The notes: generated by a model not told the origin, from the sequence alone. A stretch of 31,381 nucleotides of DNA from Gracilaria vermiculophylla (GCA_019155205.2 JAHNZQ020000172.1:1393854-1425234); one strand, 5' to 3'. Shown: positions 1 to 10,904, counted from the stretch's first letter. Program-made: numbers and translations.

Positions 1-3
1 ATA

Positions 4-118
4 CTGTAGCGCACGCAGGCAATATTATGCACCACGTGGCCCAGCTAATAAATTACGAACCCTCCTTAGGAATATTATGCCTTAAGGCCAAACCACCATA
101 ATTCCGTAGGAGCCACTG
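4..118 (-). repeat. 115-bp TA-flanked MITE-like element, copy A
   Basis: Read on the minus strand, this begins CAGTGGCTCC and ends GCGCTACAG. It is bounded by TA on each side (2-3 and 119-120). It is the inverted counterpart of 1945-2059, with exactly the same length and about 83% identity by hand alignment (around 19 differences, no gaps). TA on both sides of both copies fits the TA target duplication of Tc1/mariner-type DNA transposons, so this is probably a non-autonomous member of such a family. The ends are only weakly inverted repeats of each other (CAGTGGC against CTGTAGC). It interrupts the gypsy reverse transcriptase just after its YVDN box. The element sits at the window edge, but its TA flank is visible. 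Confidence 0.7.
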
Positions 119-640
119 TACTACAATCCTTATTGAAAATCAGGAGATTATCCACATAGATCACCAGAACTTCATCAAGAAAATCATAAAAGAGCTGGTT
201 CATCTGCGTTGGAAAACTTGCAAAAGCATTACTAAGCCCAATGGGAATAACAAGATACTCAAATTGCCCATACCTTCAGTCGAACGTAGTCTTCTCAATT
301 TCTTCTGGTTTCACCCGTATTTGTTAGAATCCCGTCTTAAAATCTAACTTGGAGAAGAAATTTGCGCTTCCAAGCCTATCAAACATCTCATCGGATCTCG
401 GGATAGGAGCCTTATTTTCCTTAGTGAGTCGATTAAGTGCTCGATAGTCTACGACTTCTCTTAATTTTCCGTTTTCTGCAACGAAAAAAAGGGAGCTCTA
501 TACAGTGATTTACTTGGTCTTATCTTCCCTGATTTCAGCAACTTCTCCACATATTCCTTCGCTACTTCTAACTAGACAGAAAACAGCCAGAGTAACGGAC
601 GGTGTGGAGCCTTCTAGTCATCCCCAAGCTGGATCTCATG
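119..640 (-). pseudogene. Ty3/gypsy reverse transcriptase fragment (remnant A)
   Basis: The minus strand reads as a Ty3/gypsy reverse transcriptase. Visible blocks are LREVVDYRALNRLT, a SKLDFKTGF stretch with the first catalytic Asp, RYGQFEYLVIPIGLSNA, and a YVDN box at 147-158 in place of the usual Y-x-D-D. In-frame stops occur near 325 (TAA, where Tyr, Trp or His is usual) and near 277 (TGA), so the gene is dead. Coding stops where MITE copy A begins, and the rest of RT, RNase H and integrase are not in the window. It continues from the linker and protease piece at 642-1457. The Asn in the last catalytic position would itself be expected to abolish polymerisation. Confidence 0.85.
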
Positions 641-641
641 A

Positions 642-1457
642 TCATCGGATCTTCTTGACCAATCCAGGAGGTATCTCTGTTTTGAAAACAGACTTGAACT
701 CTGCACGCAGTTGCTTAAATTTGGCATTTATTTCAGGGGACAATTCTCCCACCAAATTTTCATCCTCTCGGATCTGAACTTGAAAAAATTCAACGTTCAT
801 CTTGTTATTTCTCATCAGTATTCGGAACTTCTTCACACATACATTTATTCCTTGAATCCTTTCGTCATTCTTTTGAATGGCTGGAATAACATGGGATCCA
901 ATGTTCAAAATCCTTTGTTCATAATCAATTTTTGGATTGTTGGCAACATGCTACGACATTACCAACAGAACATCATACCTGCGATTGGCAACGAGCCAAT
1001 TCGACGTATAGATATGAGCTCTAAGTCGTAGATTCCCATTGAAGATAACTTTCGATGCTTCTTTCTTTGTTCATTTCTGGGAGTGCTCATCTGTAACATT
1101 TTTCTGACATACTTCAAAAGTATTTCTGCTTCTATACTTAGTCAGAAGCTCTCTGCTTTTCTTGTTAGTATTGCATAACTCACCTTGCAACACTTTCACA
1201 CTGAGTCCATTCACAATACCACTCAGTACAAGTATAGGTTCTACGGGTATAGATCTTTCCGGTAGGGTGTTGTCATCACAAATTCTAATCATGGTATTTG
1301 GCTTTGAACTTGAGATATTTCCCATATCATGGCACTCTTCTCGTCTCAAAGTCTCCAGTACATCCTTAAAAAAGCTCAACGCGCTCTCTAAGCGGTGGAT
1401 TACACTCTGTTTGTGTCCGTCCTGAGTGTTAAATATTCCTTTAGGTATCCCACTCAA
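642..1457 (-). pseudogene. Ty3/gypsy protease and RT-proximal linker (remnant A)
   Basis: On the minus strand, 1071-1457 carries a retropepsin-like stretch: ILVLSGIVNGLSVKVL is followed by a region where the catalytic Asp-Ser/Thr-Gly would be expected but cannot be found. Next, at about 900-1070, comes a piece resembling the protease C-terminal half (RYDVLL, MSWHVANNPKIDYE, compare the family pattern YDVILGM-W-NP-IDW). Then 642-908 ends with FKSVFKTEIPPGL, the typical entry to gypsy RT. Frames shift between blocks and the active-site triad is lost. Order and strand match the RT at 119-640, so these are parts of one decayed polyprotein. Confidence 0.7.
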
Positions 1458-1944
1458 TTATCCTGACGACGCGAGTCATTATCAGGAGCACATTTCGTTT
1501 CTATGTTGTTCCCCTAAACAATCTTTCTCTTCTGCTGGTTTTTTCTGTTTTTTTTTTCCGCGGACAGTATCCAGGCTTCTGAAAAAGAAAACAAGCATTG
1601 ATTTTCAAATCTCTCATGTTCCCAGCACTCATTTCTCGTTGATTATATTTCCTTTGGACATTTCAAATATCTACATGAAACTTTTCAGTCTGCAAACCCG
1701 TATTGAATCCCAATCCTCTGTTGGAATAGAATTCTGCACCAAAGGAAGCTCCGCCGACGTCTAGCGCAATCTTTGCTGCTTATCAAATATTGGTGGACTG
1801 GCTTTGCGATCTTCCAGAAGTGTATGAGGCTTCAATCCTTCTATGAATTAAGCTAAACTCCCAAAATTGCTTATCCCTGGAATATCGATCATAGTCTTTT
1901 GAGCACAGACGAATAGATGGCTACATTGGTTCCCTGCTGTATTA

Positions 1945-2059
1945 CAGTGGCCCCTAAGGATATAGGGTGGTTTGGCCTTATGGTATAATATTTATAAGGA
2001 GGGCTTGTATTTTATTAACTGGACCACGTGGTGCGTAATCCCGCCTACGTGCGCTACAG
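1945..2059 (+). repeat. 115-bp TA-flanked MITE-like element, copy B
   Basis: Begins CAGTGGCCCC and ends GCGCTACAG, with TA at 1943-1944 and 2060-2061. It is the same repeat as 4-118 in opposite orientation, also 115 bp. It lies between the Gag-like and protease pieces of gypsy remnant A, so it inserted into an element that was already present. No coding capacity is visible. Together the two copies form inverted repeats about 1.8 kb apart that could pair as a large stem. Confidence 0.7.
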
Positions 2060-2559
2060 TATCCTTGAGGAACGACCGAATTATTATTTATTTTAGTTAA
2101 TTTAGGCAGGTAATTAGTAGAGTAGCGAGACCTGCCGAGGCGGGCTCCCGGCTTGATACTTAATCTGCCGGTTGAGGTCCACCTCTGGGGAAGTAAAGAC
2201 AAGCACCCTTGAGTCTTCATCTACTTTTCCGGTTGGAGTCTTTTGTCGATCAACTCAGGTTTCTAAGCCGCCGATCCCCAGGTCGCATCACAGCAACGCC
2301 TGTAGGAGCATTTTCCTCCCAGTGCATCTCCCCATCCGCTTGGTGTTTGCGGATCCCCCTTAAGAATTCCCCTGGCTCGCAACAGCGGATACCGGAGAGC
2401 ACCTTTAGGAACACGCACCTTTGGAGTCAACAAAAAGTTCTAACGGACGATGTGCTTTGCTACCTCGAGAGGAGGCCTGACAGTACCACACCTGCTTTAC
2501 CTTACGATTCTGTCTCGTGCTCTAACAATACTGTCTTTCGACACAAGCTCTTTTTTGAT

Positions 2560-2806
2560 ACAGGGTTAAAGGCTTCTCAAATTGGCGAAATATTTTCTTC
2601 CAATACCAGCTTACACTACCAGTTCGCATCGGTGCTCGTCAAATATGTTGAAGCTAAGTCGACTGCAGGACGTGCATCTATGCCAACATCTGGCCTATTT
2701 TAACGAGATAAAGATATTTCTAAATAGAATGTAATCGTCTATGAACAGTCAAGGCATCCCGGCGGCTATCAAACTTGTTGGGCTTCAACGGTTTCATGCA
2801 AGACAT
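2560..2806 (-). pseudogene. Ty3/gypsy Gag fragment (remnant A)
   Basis: The minus strand from an ATG at 2806 reads KPLKPNKFDSRRDALTVH, matching the start of many gypsy Gag domains (K-P-x-K-F-D-G-x-R-D-x-L-x-V). After stops and frame changes, a block LASTYLTSTDANW appears near 2616-2659, resembling the family pattern of a-STYLTGTAANWW. A lysine-rich stretch encoded by the GAA-rich tract at 2815-2855 precedes it. The remaining 2062-2560 would hold the Gag C-terminus but I cannot align it. Strand and order fit the protease and RT pieces downstream. The assignment rests on two short blocks, so it is moderate. Confidence 0.55.
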
Positions 2807-2814
2807 GTTCAACT

Positions 2815-2855
2815 TCTTTTTCTTCTTCTTAATAATCTTCTTCTTCTTGGTATTT
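2815..2855. repeat. CTT/GAA-rich simple repeat
   Basis: A pyrimidine-rich tract on the plus strand made of CTT and TTC units with one AATAAT interruption. In the minus-strand Gag frame it would encode a Lys-rich run. Confidence 0.7.
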
Positions 2856-2859
2856 TCAG

Positions 2860-5188
2860 CACCCGTAAAGAACGTTCTTTGGCACCAAATATATCCTTTT
2901 GGCAGGAAGTGTTTTAAAATGCAATAACTCTGACATTACCTGACAAAAGGTAAGTACTTCTCATATGCCTTTTCAGGAAATCCTCACCAGTCTTCTTACA
3001 GACACAGAGTGTGGTGTAGTCAATGTACACCTTTTCGGTATCGTTACCTTAATCACGCAGCGTCACGAGTCGACCATAGAATATAGTGTTCAAAGCGTTG
3101 AGAGAACCTAGAAAAGTTCACCTCGACTAATACCTGATTGTGCGTTTCTCACCAGCGTTACTCGAAACCCGTGCCCAACAGGTCTGATCTAACTAACAGC
3201 CAACAAGTCATAAGAGTTGAAAATGAGACTCGGCTCTATAGCAGTTATACCTTGTCGGTAAATAGTGTTCGGATATCTTCCGACTTTAACTGCAATCGAT
3301 ATCCACTGGCTAGCCACACCACTCTGCGGGGGCGTCTCCAACACCCGACAGCCAGTAACTGTAGCCTCAGTGTCAACGGGTACCTGGCTCTGCCCACAGT
3401 TTAATCTACTGTAAACCACTTTACATAGATTACACAAATGAGCATGGTTGTTTTCTAATAAAGCTCCGAATGAAAAAAAATCCAATAAAACGAGTTCCCT
3501 TTTCACAAAAATCACATATCAAGATAGAAATCAAATCTCGAAAAAATACGATAATTCCAGAACATATCCTTTCCATAAATTCCACGTTTATATCGGCAGT
3601 TTTCCTTTTCGAGCGGGGCGGCCATAGCAGCCGGAACGGTAGTGATACTACCAGTGAAATGAATAAGAGTAGGTAGACGGTAAATTTAACAAAACTTTAC
3701 TTCAGTTGCCCCGATACCTCCGTTAATCGAGAGCTCCACGCCTTTATATGAACGTCAGATCTTCCCCATTGTAGACATCTAGTACAAAGTTGTAAGTTGT
3801 CCAGCACAGAGAGCTGTGACGGAAAGCTTCCGGAAAATTATAGTGACGTCGAGGAACTGTCTTTTAAAATCACACTAAATAAATAAGATGTAAAATTCAA
3901 TCTGTTTGTTACAGTTACTGTATAAACTTTTGTGCTTTGTTGGACCATTCTTGTGACGATCACCAATCTTCAATTTGCTATTTACTCTCTTTTTCATAAC
4001 TACATTTTCTCGCGAAGATCTAACGGATTAAAAGCGACCCGCGCTCGGGTTGTGATTATTTCCAACTAGGACTCGTAAATTGTAAGGATTTTAAGAATGA
4101 AGTTTAGATTTTTTTTTTTGCTACTGCACTTCTTTTTAGCCAGCGTGGAAGGGATTTCCATGCTTTGCACTCTGGTCCCATAAAAGGACTTAAACAGAGA
4201 TTGAACTCCGTACCACACTCGAAGAGGTGCGTTCGTTCATGCCCTTTCTTTTCAGGAAAGCAAAACACGATTTGTCTACTTCTAATCCACTGAGTTTTGT
4301 GAAGCCGACCTACATAAAAGTCAGTTGTAGTACAACTTCCTTGGAAAAGTGAGAGCAACGGAAGCGTTCGCCCTTCCCTTGATTGATTAGGGTAAAGATA
4401 TTACAGAGCTGTGCCAGCTTGCTCACCATTCTGGGCGTATCTCCGACGCCCACCACAGCATGGATACAGAACAGATAAATAGATGTGCAAAAAGTGGAAA
4501 ATGACAGCGTAACCATACGATGAGGACATCGGTTGTGGAACGTTTTGGCGAGGCGACTGCAAAGCGTGGTCTGCAAGAGGGCGGGATCTAAGAAAAAACT
4601 GGCATACGGTGCGGTACGCCTGAAAACGAAAAGCAAAAAAGACATACGAAGTAAAAGAACAACCCGCAACATGGCATAGTGGGAAGAAACAGACGCAAAG
4701 TGAAATACAAGCTGGGCTCAGGCGTCAATGCCACGCGAGGAGATGGTCGGGCACCTGGAATTCAATGTCATAGTTAGCATTTATTTACCTCTATTTGATC
4801 AAAATGGCTGAACTCACTCGTCCAAGCGGTACATGTATCGATAAGACATAGTAGAGAACGACTTATGAACAATGGCACAACATAAATGCGGACCGCTCTC
4901 CTACGTAGGGTAACGGTCTGGTACGGCGCAAATTTGCCGTGAAATAAAAAATACCGTTAGTTAGAAACAGCACGTATATTTAGAAACAGCTAGTTCATCT
5001 GACATTTAAAAGATACCAGGTCCAAGTCTCTCTAGAGCTAGGACCGGGGAGACTCTTCTCAATCCTACTGTGTTACATTTGGAAGCATCACGCAATCCTT
5101 CTCCCACTGCATCACCTTCCAGTGCGCCTCATACCTTCATCCCTTCACATACATCCACCGCTTCCACCAAGATGTCGCGTTCCGTGAA
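2860..5188. other. No gene recognised (probable decayed repeat DNA)
   Basis: Only short open frames occur here on both strands (for example 3189-3515, 4104-4358 and 4310-4672 on minus), and none gives a family match or sustained coding character. It may include the LTR and leader of minus-strand gypsy remnant A, which should lie upstream of the Gag piece, but I found no repeated partner that would prove an LTR. Confidence 0.5.
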
Positions 5189-5839
5189 ATGAGCTTCCGA
5201 CACGCCAGGCTCCACAGCGTCTGTGTTGCTTCGAGCGCACACCGCTCTACCCGACGCTCGCCCTTTCCGACACGGCCTGTACGCTCAGGAACCCGCACAC
5301 GAGCTGCAGCCGCCGCAGAAGCTGCTCCTGCTCCCGGGCAGAGCGCCACCACCGGATCTCGTTTGAAAACTCACCCTTCCCCCCATAAGCTGCATGTCTC
5401 GCCTGTCGCCTTACCAGGAGCTGCCCATGTCTTCCACGCGTCACCGCATCATACCAGGGTTGTCGTCGCCCCAAGTACAAACGGCACTCACCAGGTCTCG
5501 CTCGACGCTATCCTCTCCGCGCTGCTCAACTACCAGCGCTCATCGGAAACACCGGCCACGCATATGATCGAGTTGGATACGGCATCATCAACCGTCTGGG
5601 GACTGTCGGGTCTATTCTCCAGACATTTAAAAACTACGCACTTCGACAAAATTGTGTGTAATCCAACCCTCCTCCGCCGGACCCCTTGGCCCGCGACAAA
5701 CCTCGAACACAGCAACAACAGGCTCATGTTGAGGACCAGGGGATCTCGCCGGAAAACGGAACAAGGACAGACGAAGGAAGGAAAAATACGTATTATACAC
5801 CACTCATTGCGCGTACAACCCCCGTGGAAGCTCCCATAA
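5189..5839 (+). other. Unrecognised 216-codon ORF upstream of a gypsy integrase
   Basis: An ATG-initiated plus-strand frame, rich in Ser, His, Arg, Ala and Pro, with an Ala-rich run near residues 38-47. I do not recognise any domain. It lies just upstream of gypsy integrase remnant B on the same strand, so it could be a Gag or linker part of that element, possibly joined by an internal deletion that removed RT. An adjacent frame (5686-5991) is also open and overlaps it, so coding status is uncertain. No signal peptide or membrane segment is visible. Confidence 0.25.
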
Positions 5840-5963
5840 CCTCAGCCAAGGGGGCTCGGGCCAGCCGCTCTAACCTCGCACACGTGGGCAAATACGTGTC
5901 CTTATCTTCGCCACACGACCGGAAGATCGGTCGCCTATTTTCATCAAAGACTTCGCATCCGGC

Positions 5964-6990
5964 GTGGGCAATGTCAGAATCTTCTTCCTAGCAGTAATAA
6001 CCGCTCAGGAAGTTCATATCGCCGTCTGCAAACTACGTAAGGCTGCTGTTTGTCAGTACAATCGATCGCATTTGACGAAGGGACTCATGTTTTGGACAGA
6101 AACATCTCTAACACGTCTTCACATCCCCATCGCGAGCCTGCGGAGGGCTTTCATCGCACATTTCCATGACATTGGCCACCTGAATGTAGATACGACGTAA
6201 TGAGAGACTTTGCACCACGCTTATTGGCCTCCGATGTACAGGGAAGTATTCAATTCCACCCGCAAATGTCGCCAATGCCAGTCCAACAAAGTACCCAACA
6301 CTGCTCCACCAAGCGAAGTACAGCCCCTATCTATCCCAATTCGGTGCTCCGAGACAGTCACGTTCCACTTTCTGACGGATCTCTTAAGGAATGCCGCGGG
6401 ACATGACACAATCCTCGTCACCGTCGAAAAACTGTCAAAACGAGTACTTTTCATCCCAGCCACGAAATCGGCCTCCGCGAAGGAGACATTCGGACTCCGC
6501 AACAGCCATCTGTTCTCGAAGTTTGGGATCCCTCGTAACCTCGTCTTTGACTGAGATCCGACGGTAGCCTCACAGTTCTGGAGCTCCCTCACGTGCCCCT
6601 TCGGCATCCATTCGAACTTATCGTCAGCAGACCACCCGGAGACGGGCGGACGGTCAGAGAATCTCATCCGACCTCTGTCGGCAACACTCCGTCCATGGTT
6701 AAGGCCGCCCGACCGACTGGAACCCGGGCCTGCCAACGCAGAAGTTCGAATATAACTCATCCCGACACGAAAGCACCAGACGTACACCATTCGAAGTCAT
6801 TTTAGGTTACCCTCCACATTCTTCGGCAACGCGCGCGCTCGACGTGCCACCACAATCCGATGTGGTTGACCACGCCGCCCGCCGCGACGCTATTACGGCT
6901 CTCGCCGGCGACAATCTTGCAGCGGCGATTGTGCGCCACAAGCACTACGCGCGTCTCTTCTCCCCGAAAGCACCATTTTTAACAACCCAG
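5964..6990 (+). pseudogene. Ty3/gypsy integrase pseudogene (remnant B)
   Basis: The plus strand encodes a recognisable gypsy integrase. The HHCC zinc-binding region shows HFHDIGHLNVDTT, then YREVFNSTRKCRQCQSNK. The catalytic core follows: VTFHFLTDL, where the first catalytic Asp of the usual T-x-D-F is His; then VFD, a TGA stop at 6551-6553 and DPT, the second Asp region; then SSADHPETGG with a following RSE, the Glu region. The C-terminal block TPFEVILGYPP appears in another frame. The stop sits where families have Arg, so CGA to TGA is likely. Frameshifts occur near 6200 and after 6660. Coding similarity ends about 6990. Integrase of this type joins element cDNA to the genome; this copy cannot be active. 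Confidence 0.85.
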
Positions 6991-7212
6991 ATGAAATGCT
7001 AAACATCAATCCGAGAGATCATCTTGCAGCGGCCATAAGAACGATATATAGAGTATGGCGCAAGCGACGGAAAAAAGAAAAACCCGATCGGGCCGTAGAG
7101 CAGATCCGAGAAACAACTTGTTAACCGAAAAAGAAACATTTAGTGTCCACATGGCAGTTCTTCGTTTGGAAATCAATAAGAGTATCGCCGTATTGCTTGA
7201 TGGCGCGCTTAA

Positions 7213-7667
7213 AAAGACTCGACAGAAAGAATTCCCGCAGTGATGTATTAGATCCTGTAACAGAATGCCCGGGCGTATATCGACCAAATGTTGAGGGAAT
7301 TCTTCCAGGAGCACCAGTTGGAGACATTCTCTCAAAGGCAACCCTTAACTACTCCTACAAGACCCTAGGAAGCACCATATGGCCTGGTGAAAGACGAGAG
7401 GTATAACAGATGGGCTGAAGAAACCGTCTTTCCCATAAACTAGGATGATTTGCAGCTACGAGACCATGTGGGGAAATGGGCGGACCCTCAGAGAGAAGAG
7501 GGCTCAGAAATGTATTAATTCTCAAAACCAACTAGTGGAGCTGAAATGGGAGCCAAAAGAGGCTACCCTAGTCGTGGTCGTTTGTCGAACTCGGGAAATG
7601 GGTACCAACGGATGCCAAAAGAAAAATGGAAGAAAAACAACCGGAAGAAGAAAAGAGCTACGGGGAA
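7213..7667 (+). pseudogene. Decayed ORF with basic tail, possibly Gag-like
   Basis: One plus frame gives a coherent protein-like translation broken by five or more stops. It contains an amphipathic helix-like stretch (RAYIDQMLREFFQEHQ) and ends in a strongly basic tail (RMPKEKWKKNNRKKKRA) after a Gly/Arg-rich piece (GYPSRGRLSNSGNG). Several stops are TAG or TAA where a Gln codon would fit. A basic, Gly/Arg-rich end is common in retroelement Gag proteins, but no zinc knuckle is visible and I recognise no family. An open 198-codon frame at 7445-8041 overlaps it in another register, and I cannot tell whether coding continued there after a frameshift. Confidence 0.35.
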
Positions 7668-9367
7668 GTGAGGTATCTCTTGTGAACTCTGATGCCGATG
7701 ATGTCACTCAAAAATCCTTCGCAGAAGAATTGAATTGCCGCCAACGGGCTACACAGACCGAATCAGACTTCGCCAATACATTTTTTTTCACTGCCTGGTG
7801 GTGTGGGAATGTCTTTAATACTGCGCGGTTGACTTCAAAGTACGCCGAAAACGTGGATAAAGCTACTGGAGCACCGATATGGAAACATTTGGCAAACCAT
7901 CGCCCACTGGACTATTGGAGGTCAGAGGGGCAAGGGAAGGTTGGAGGGATATTAAGAATGTTCGCCAGCTCTGGCTTGGATTTACTTGGAGGTGCCTCGA
8001 CCACGACTTATATAGTGGCTCAGTCGCACCGACTAGGTTGAATTAGAAATTACACTAAAAAGGCGAGACACTCAATACTACCAATCATATTGTAACATGA
8101 CATAAATGTACTAGCCACAATTCAATAATGCTTACAACAGCAAGGCACAACAAGGCATGACAGTTCCGTACACTCACGAGTCCATGAAAATGCACAATTG
8201 CACTCAACCACCTTACACTCTCTGTATTCCGCCACCACTCGTGTCCATACAGCAATGTGTGTGTATAGTTACCATGACGAGGCACATTACACTACACCAT
8301 ATCTGGTGTATATTAAGCTGAGTATGCAATAATTACACCTGGAAACCATATGGTAGTGAACAACGTGCCGAATAGCACAGCTGCACACGTGTACCACACA
8401 AAGTCAACATTAAACACAGCCCATGGTCCCCGGAACATTTGGTTGTCAGTGACAGCACAGGCACCTTATCTAACATGGACTTCAAGGCACATTCTCCGTA
8501 CGCCCAATGTAGCCGTGATATCCACCGAGCGGGGCGACGCATTCCGATACGAACCGGTGATATGTTAAAAGACAACCCGAAAGCCGAAAGGGTTCTGGCG
8601 ATTAATTACTCCTCTGTCTTGGACGGAGATAGACCAATCGGCTTGGGTTTTGCGACACAAGCAGTCCAACTGGTACACGCAGACGCATTCCGTGCGGCTG
8701 CCGCATCATTCAACTGGTCGGCTACTGTGCCCTCTTATTCAGGAATGGTGAAAATACATCTTGTGCTGACTGGCTCTGTTCCATTGGTGCTCACTATGCC
8801 CTATGGGATAAATATGCCTGGAAGCTAATAGGCTTGGTACCAAATAGCAATGTTGCAGTGCATCCAGGAGCATCAAGCCCCATGGAATAACTCTGGGTCA
8901 TCAGCGTTTATAGATCCATTTACGGGCAACTTTCCATGTTGATTCTGTCTAATACCCCACCAAATGATCACAGTCTACCATGTTGCGATCCCGCACCAAT
9001 GTGTATTTCCCTAGCAGGCTCGACAAAGAACCAGCAGGAGATGATATGGACCATACCTGGGGGAAGGCCGCAATCATGTGGGATAGGAGCCTACCAGTAA
9101 AACCCGCTGATGCAGCAGCCGCGGAACATTCAATTGGTCACCCCTTCGGATTTTTGGACGCCAAAGCACTACGATACACCACAAAAGAAAATCTTGTAAG
9201 AGTTAGACATGAAGCCACCCGTGACCGAATACCGGATGGCGCCAACACAGACCCCCGAGAACTTAGGACGGGTGGACACCAAGCAACTGTTCAGGAATCT
9301 CGGGATACTGACCAAGTGGACCCAGTATGCTTAATGGAACATGAAACTTGTATAAAATGCACCACAT
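7668..9367. other. Unrecognised stretch between retroelement remnants
   Basis: Plus-strand open frames at 7445-8041, 8439-8828 and 8980-9402 show no domain I can name. The last is just upstream of a gypsy protease on the same strand, so it may be decayed Gag. From 8041 to 8340 I see no coding signal. I looked here for a partner of the LTR-like region at 18783-18947 and found none, so the 5' LTR of gypsy remnant C is either missing or too diverged to see. Confidence 0.4.
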
Positions 9368-9872
9368 TTGGGGTTTCAAGGAACACAAGCAATACCCTGT
9401 GAAACAGTTCTGTACACAGGCGCCGGAGCAGATCTGCTCGTGAAGCGCCTGTTACCAGCTGGAATTCTTCAGCTGGTTCATCAAGTGCAGCTGCGAGACC
9501 CTTCAGAAGACGCCAACCAATGGCCACTCTCCAACATGCGCTCATTTCACTTTTGTGTATCCATGAAGAATTTAACTGTCCGTATACAGTTTATTGTCGT
9601 CAACCAGCTGGCAACAGACTTTATCCTAAGCACCTCTTTCAATAAATGCCACTTCAAGGTGACTTGCCCACGTGCCGGTATGGTTGCTCTCCACGAGGAC
9701 GCCCGAATCGCAATTACAGGACAAACTCTTCGGCGCAAAGAACCACAAGGGAATGAACAACCGCCGTCTGCACGTAGGACATCCAACAAAGTACGCCTCT
9801 TTCATGTCATGACTCCACCATCACATAAAATGATTGTCAAGAGTACCTACCACCGACCCGGACTCCTGTCAC
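9368..9872 (+). pseudogene. Ty3/gypsy protease, 5' part of remnant C
   Basis: This frame encodes a retroelement aspartic protease. The active-site region reads TVLYTGAGADLLVKRLLP, where families have D-T-G-A-G; the catalytic Asp is Tyr (TAC, one base from GAC). Further matches are MKNLTVRIQFIVVNQLATD followed by FILSTSF (compare V-x-V-x-F-x-V-V-x-x-L-A-x-D-x-x-L-G-T-S-F). The N-terminal coding block is only weakly alignable. The frame is cut by the copia insertion at 9872/9873 and resumes at 15527 in the same register once the insertion and one target copy are discounted. This protease would process Gag-Pol; the Tyr substitution predicts no activity. Confidence 0.75.
9868..9872. repeat. Target-site duplication of copia element (left)
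   Basis: GTCAC directly abuts the left LTR, and the same five bases follow the right LTR at 15522-15526. A 5-bp duplication is typical of Ty1/copia integration. Confidence 0.85.
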
Positions 9873-10207
9873 TATCAATCGGCACGGGTTCGAACCATAG
9901 GTGAGGCTGCGCGGTAGTTCAGAGTGCGTCGCTAAGGTCCGTATGGACGAGCGAGCGCTTGGAAGCACGGCAGGCGCAGAGAGCGCGGACGTACAATATG
10001 TAGGAACGAGGATGAATTACTTGATGCTTGCTCTCGTCGGTTTATTGGACTTGTGTAGTGCAGCAACTAACTTATATTGTCATATCACGAGCACTGATCG
10101 AAGATCATTACAGTCGGTTAGCTATGTCACGCAAATTAACTAGCTGTGGATCAAACAATTATGATTACATGAACATGATTCCAGCACGTGTGGCGCCATA
10201 GTTCACA
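9873..10207 (-). repeat. 3' LTR of the copia element
   Basis: 335 bp, matching 15187-15521 at about 91%. On the minus strand it starts TGTGAACTATGG, right after the purine-rich tract, and ends GATTGATA against the target duplication. It contains GGTTCGAACCC on the minus strand, which resembles a Pol III B box, but no cloverleaf can be folded around it. Confidence 0.9.
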
Positions 10208-10316
10208 CCCAGACTTTTTCAGTCTTTGATGCTTCTGCATTAAACTTGCTAGCCCATCCTTGTGCGTTAACATGAAATTTATTTGTTTCCATAGTGTCCC
10301 ATAGAGAATGAGATTT

Positions 10317-10904
10317 TCACTTACAGGCTTTTGTCATTGCATCAGCAATATTTTGTGCGCTTGGTATCCACGTAAGGCTGCGGAGCTCGCCAGGTTCATG
10401 AATCTCTCGTAGGGCGCTGACATCAATTTGGAAACGCTTCTCCAGCGTCTTTTTTTCCTTTCCGACCACGTTGAATAACGTTCGGGAGTCAATGTATCCA
10501 TCTATCGTAATAGTGCGGCCCAAAATTTCCGAACCCATATCTCTGGCTATATATGCGTTGTTAAATCCGTAGACATGAGCATGAATTTTGGCAGCCATCA
10601 CAGAGCGCGTGACTCTTCTGCAACGCTAGTTTCCGTACCGTAGAATATCAGCCTTCCCTGTTCCGTCCACCATTAGAAGTACATATTCTAATTGGGATCT
10701 AAAGGCCGCGGCATTCGCAAGTGATGCATCTGTGAATAGAACCCGACGGATTGAGCTCATTTCCAGAGAAACATACCGAATTCCAACTTCAGTTGTAGTA
10801 TGACCATGTTTAACCACTTCATTCAGGGCCTTCATCTGATTCTTGGACGGTTCTTGCGAACCAGGGGCAAGCAACTGTACTGCAGCGCATATATCAGGGC
10901 GCAC
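10317..10904 (-). pseudogene. Copia RNase H domain
   Basis: The minus-strand blocks VLFTDASLANAAAFRSQLEY, RVTRSVMAAKIHAHVYGF, ITIDGYIDSRTLFNVV and WIPSAQNIADAMTK are the copia RNase H core. Three catalytic acids are in place (TDAS, YIDSR, NIADAMTK), but the Glu expected in AAEIHA is Lys (AAA). A stop and frame change separates the first half (10626-10904) from the second (10317-10601). RNase H removes the RNA strand during cDNA synthesis; this copy is predicted dead. It is the C-terminal end of the polyprotein, lying about 110 bp before the 3' LTR. Confidence 0.85.

Noticed and set aside
1..2062. Inverted repeats at 4-118 and 1945-2059 read as the ends of a single 2-kb transposon
   Set aside because: Each arm is a complete 115-bp unit with TA on both of its own sides, and the interior is gypsy sequence continuous with Gag beyond the right arm. 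Two separate insertions fit better.
2209..2703. 164-codon plus-strand ORF
   Set aside because: The minus strand over part of this interval gives Gag-like blocks in line with the neighbouring protease and RT pieces; the plus frame has no recognisable feature.
4433..4451. Short hairpin GGGCGT...ACGCCC
   Set aside because: A six-base stem without context is expected by chance in a window this size.
9873..9905. B-box-like GGTTCGAACCC at the end of a copia LTR, possible tRNA gene
   Set aside because: No cloverleaf around it, and the other LTR has diverged at these bases.
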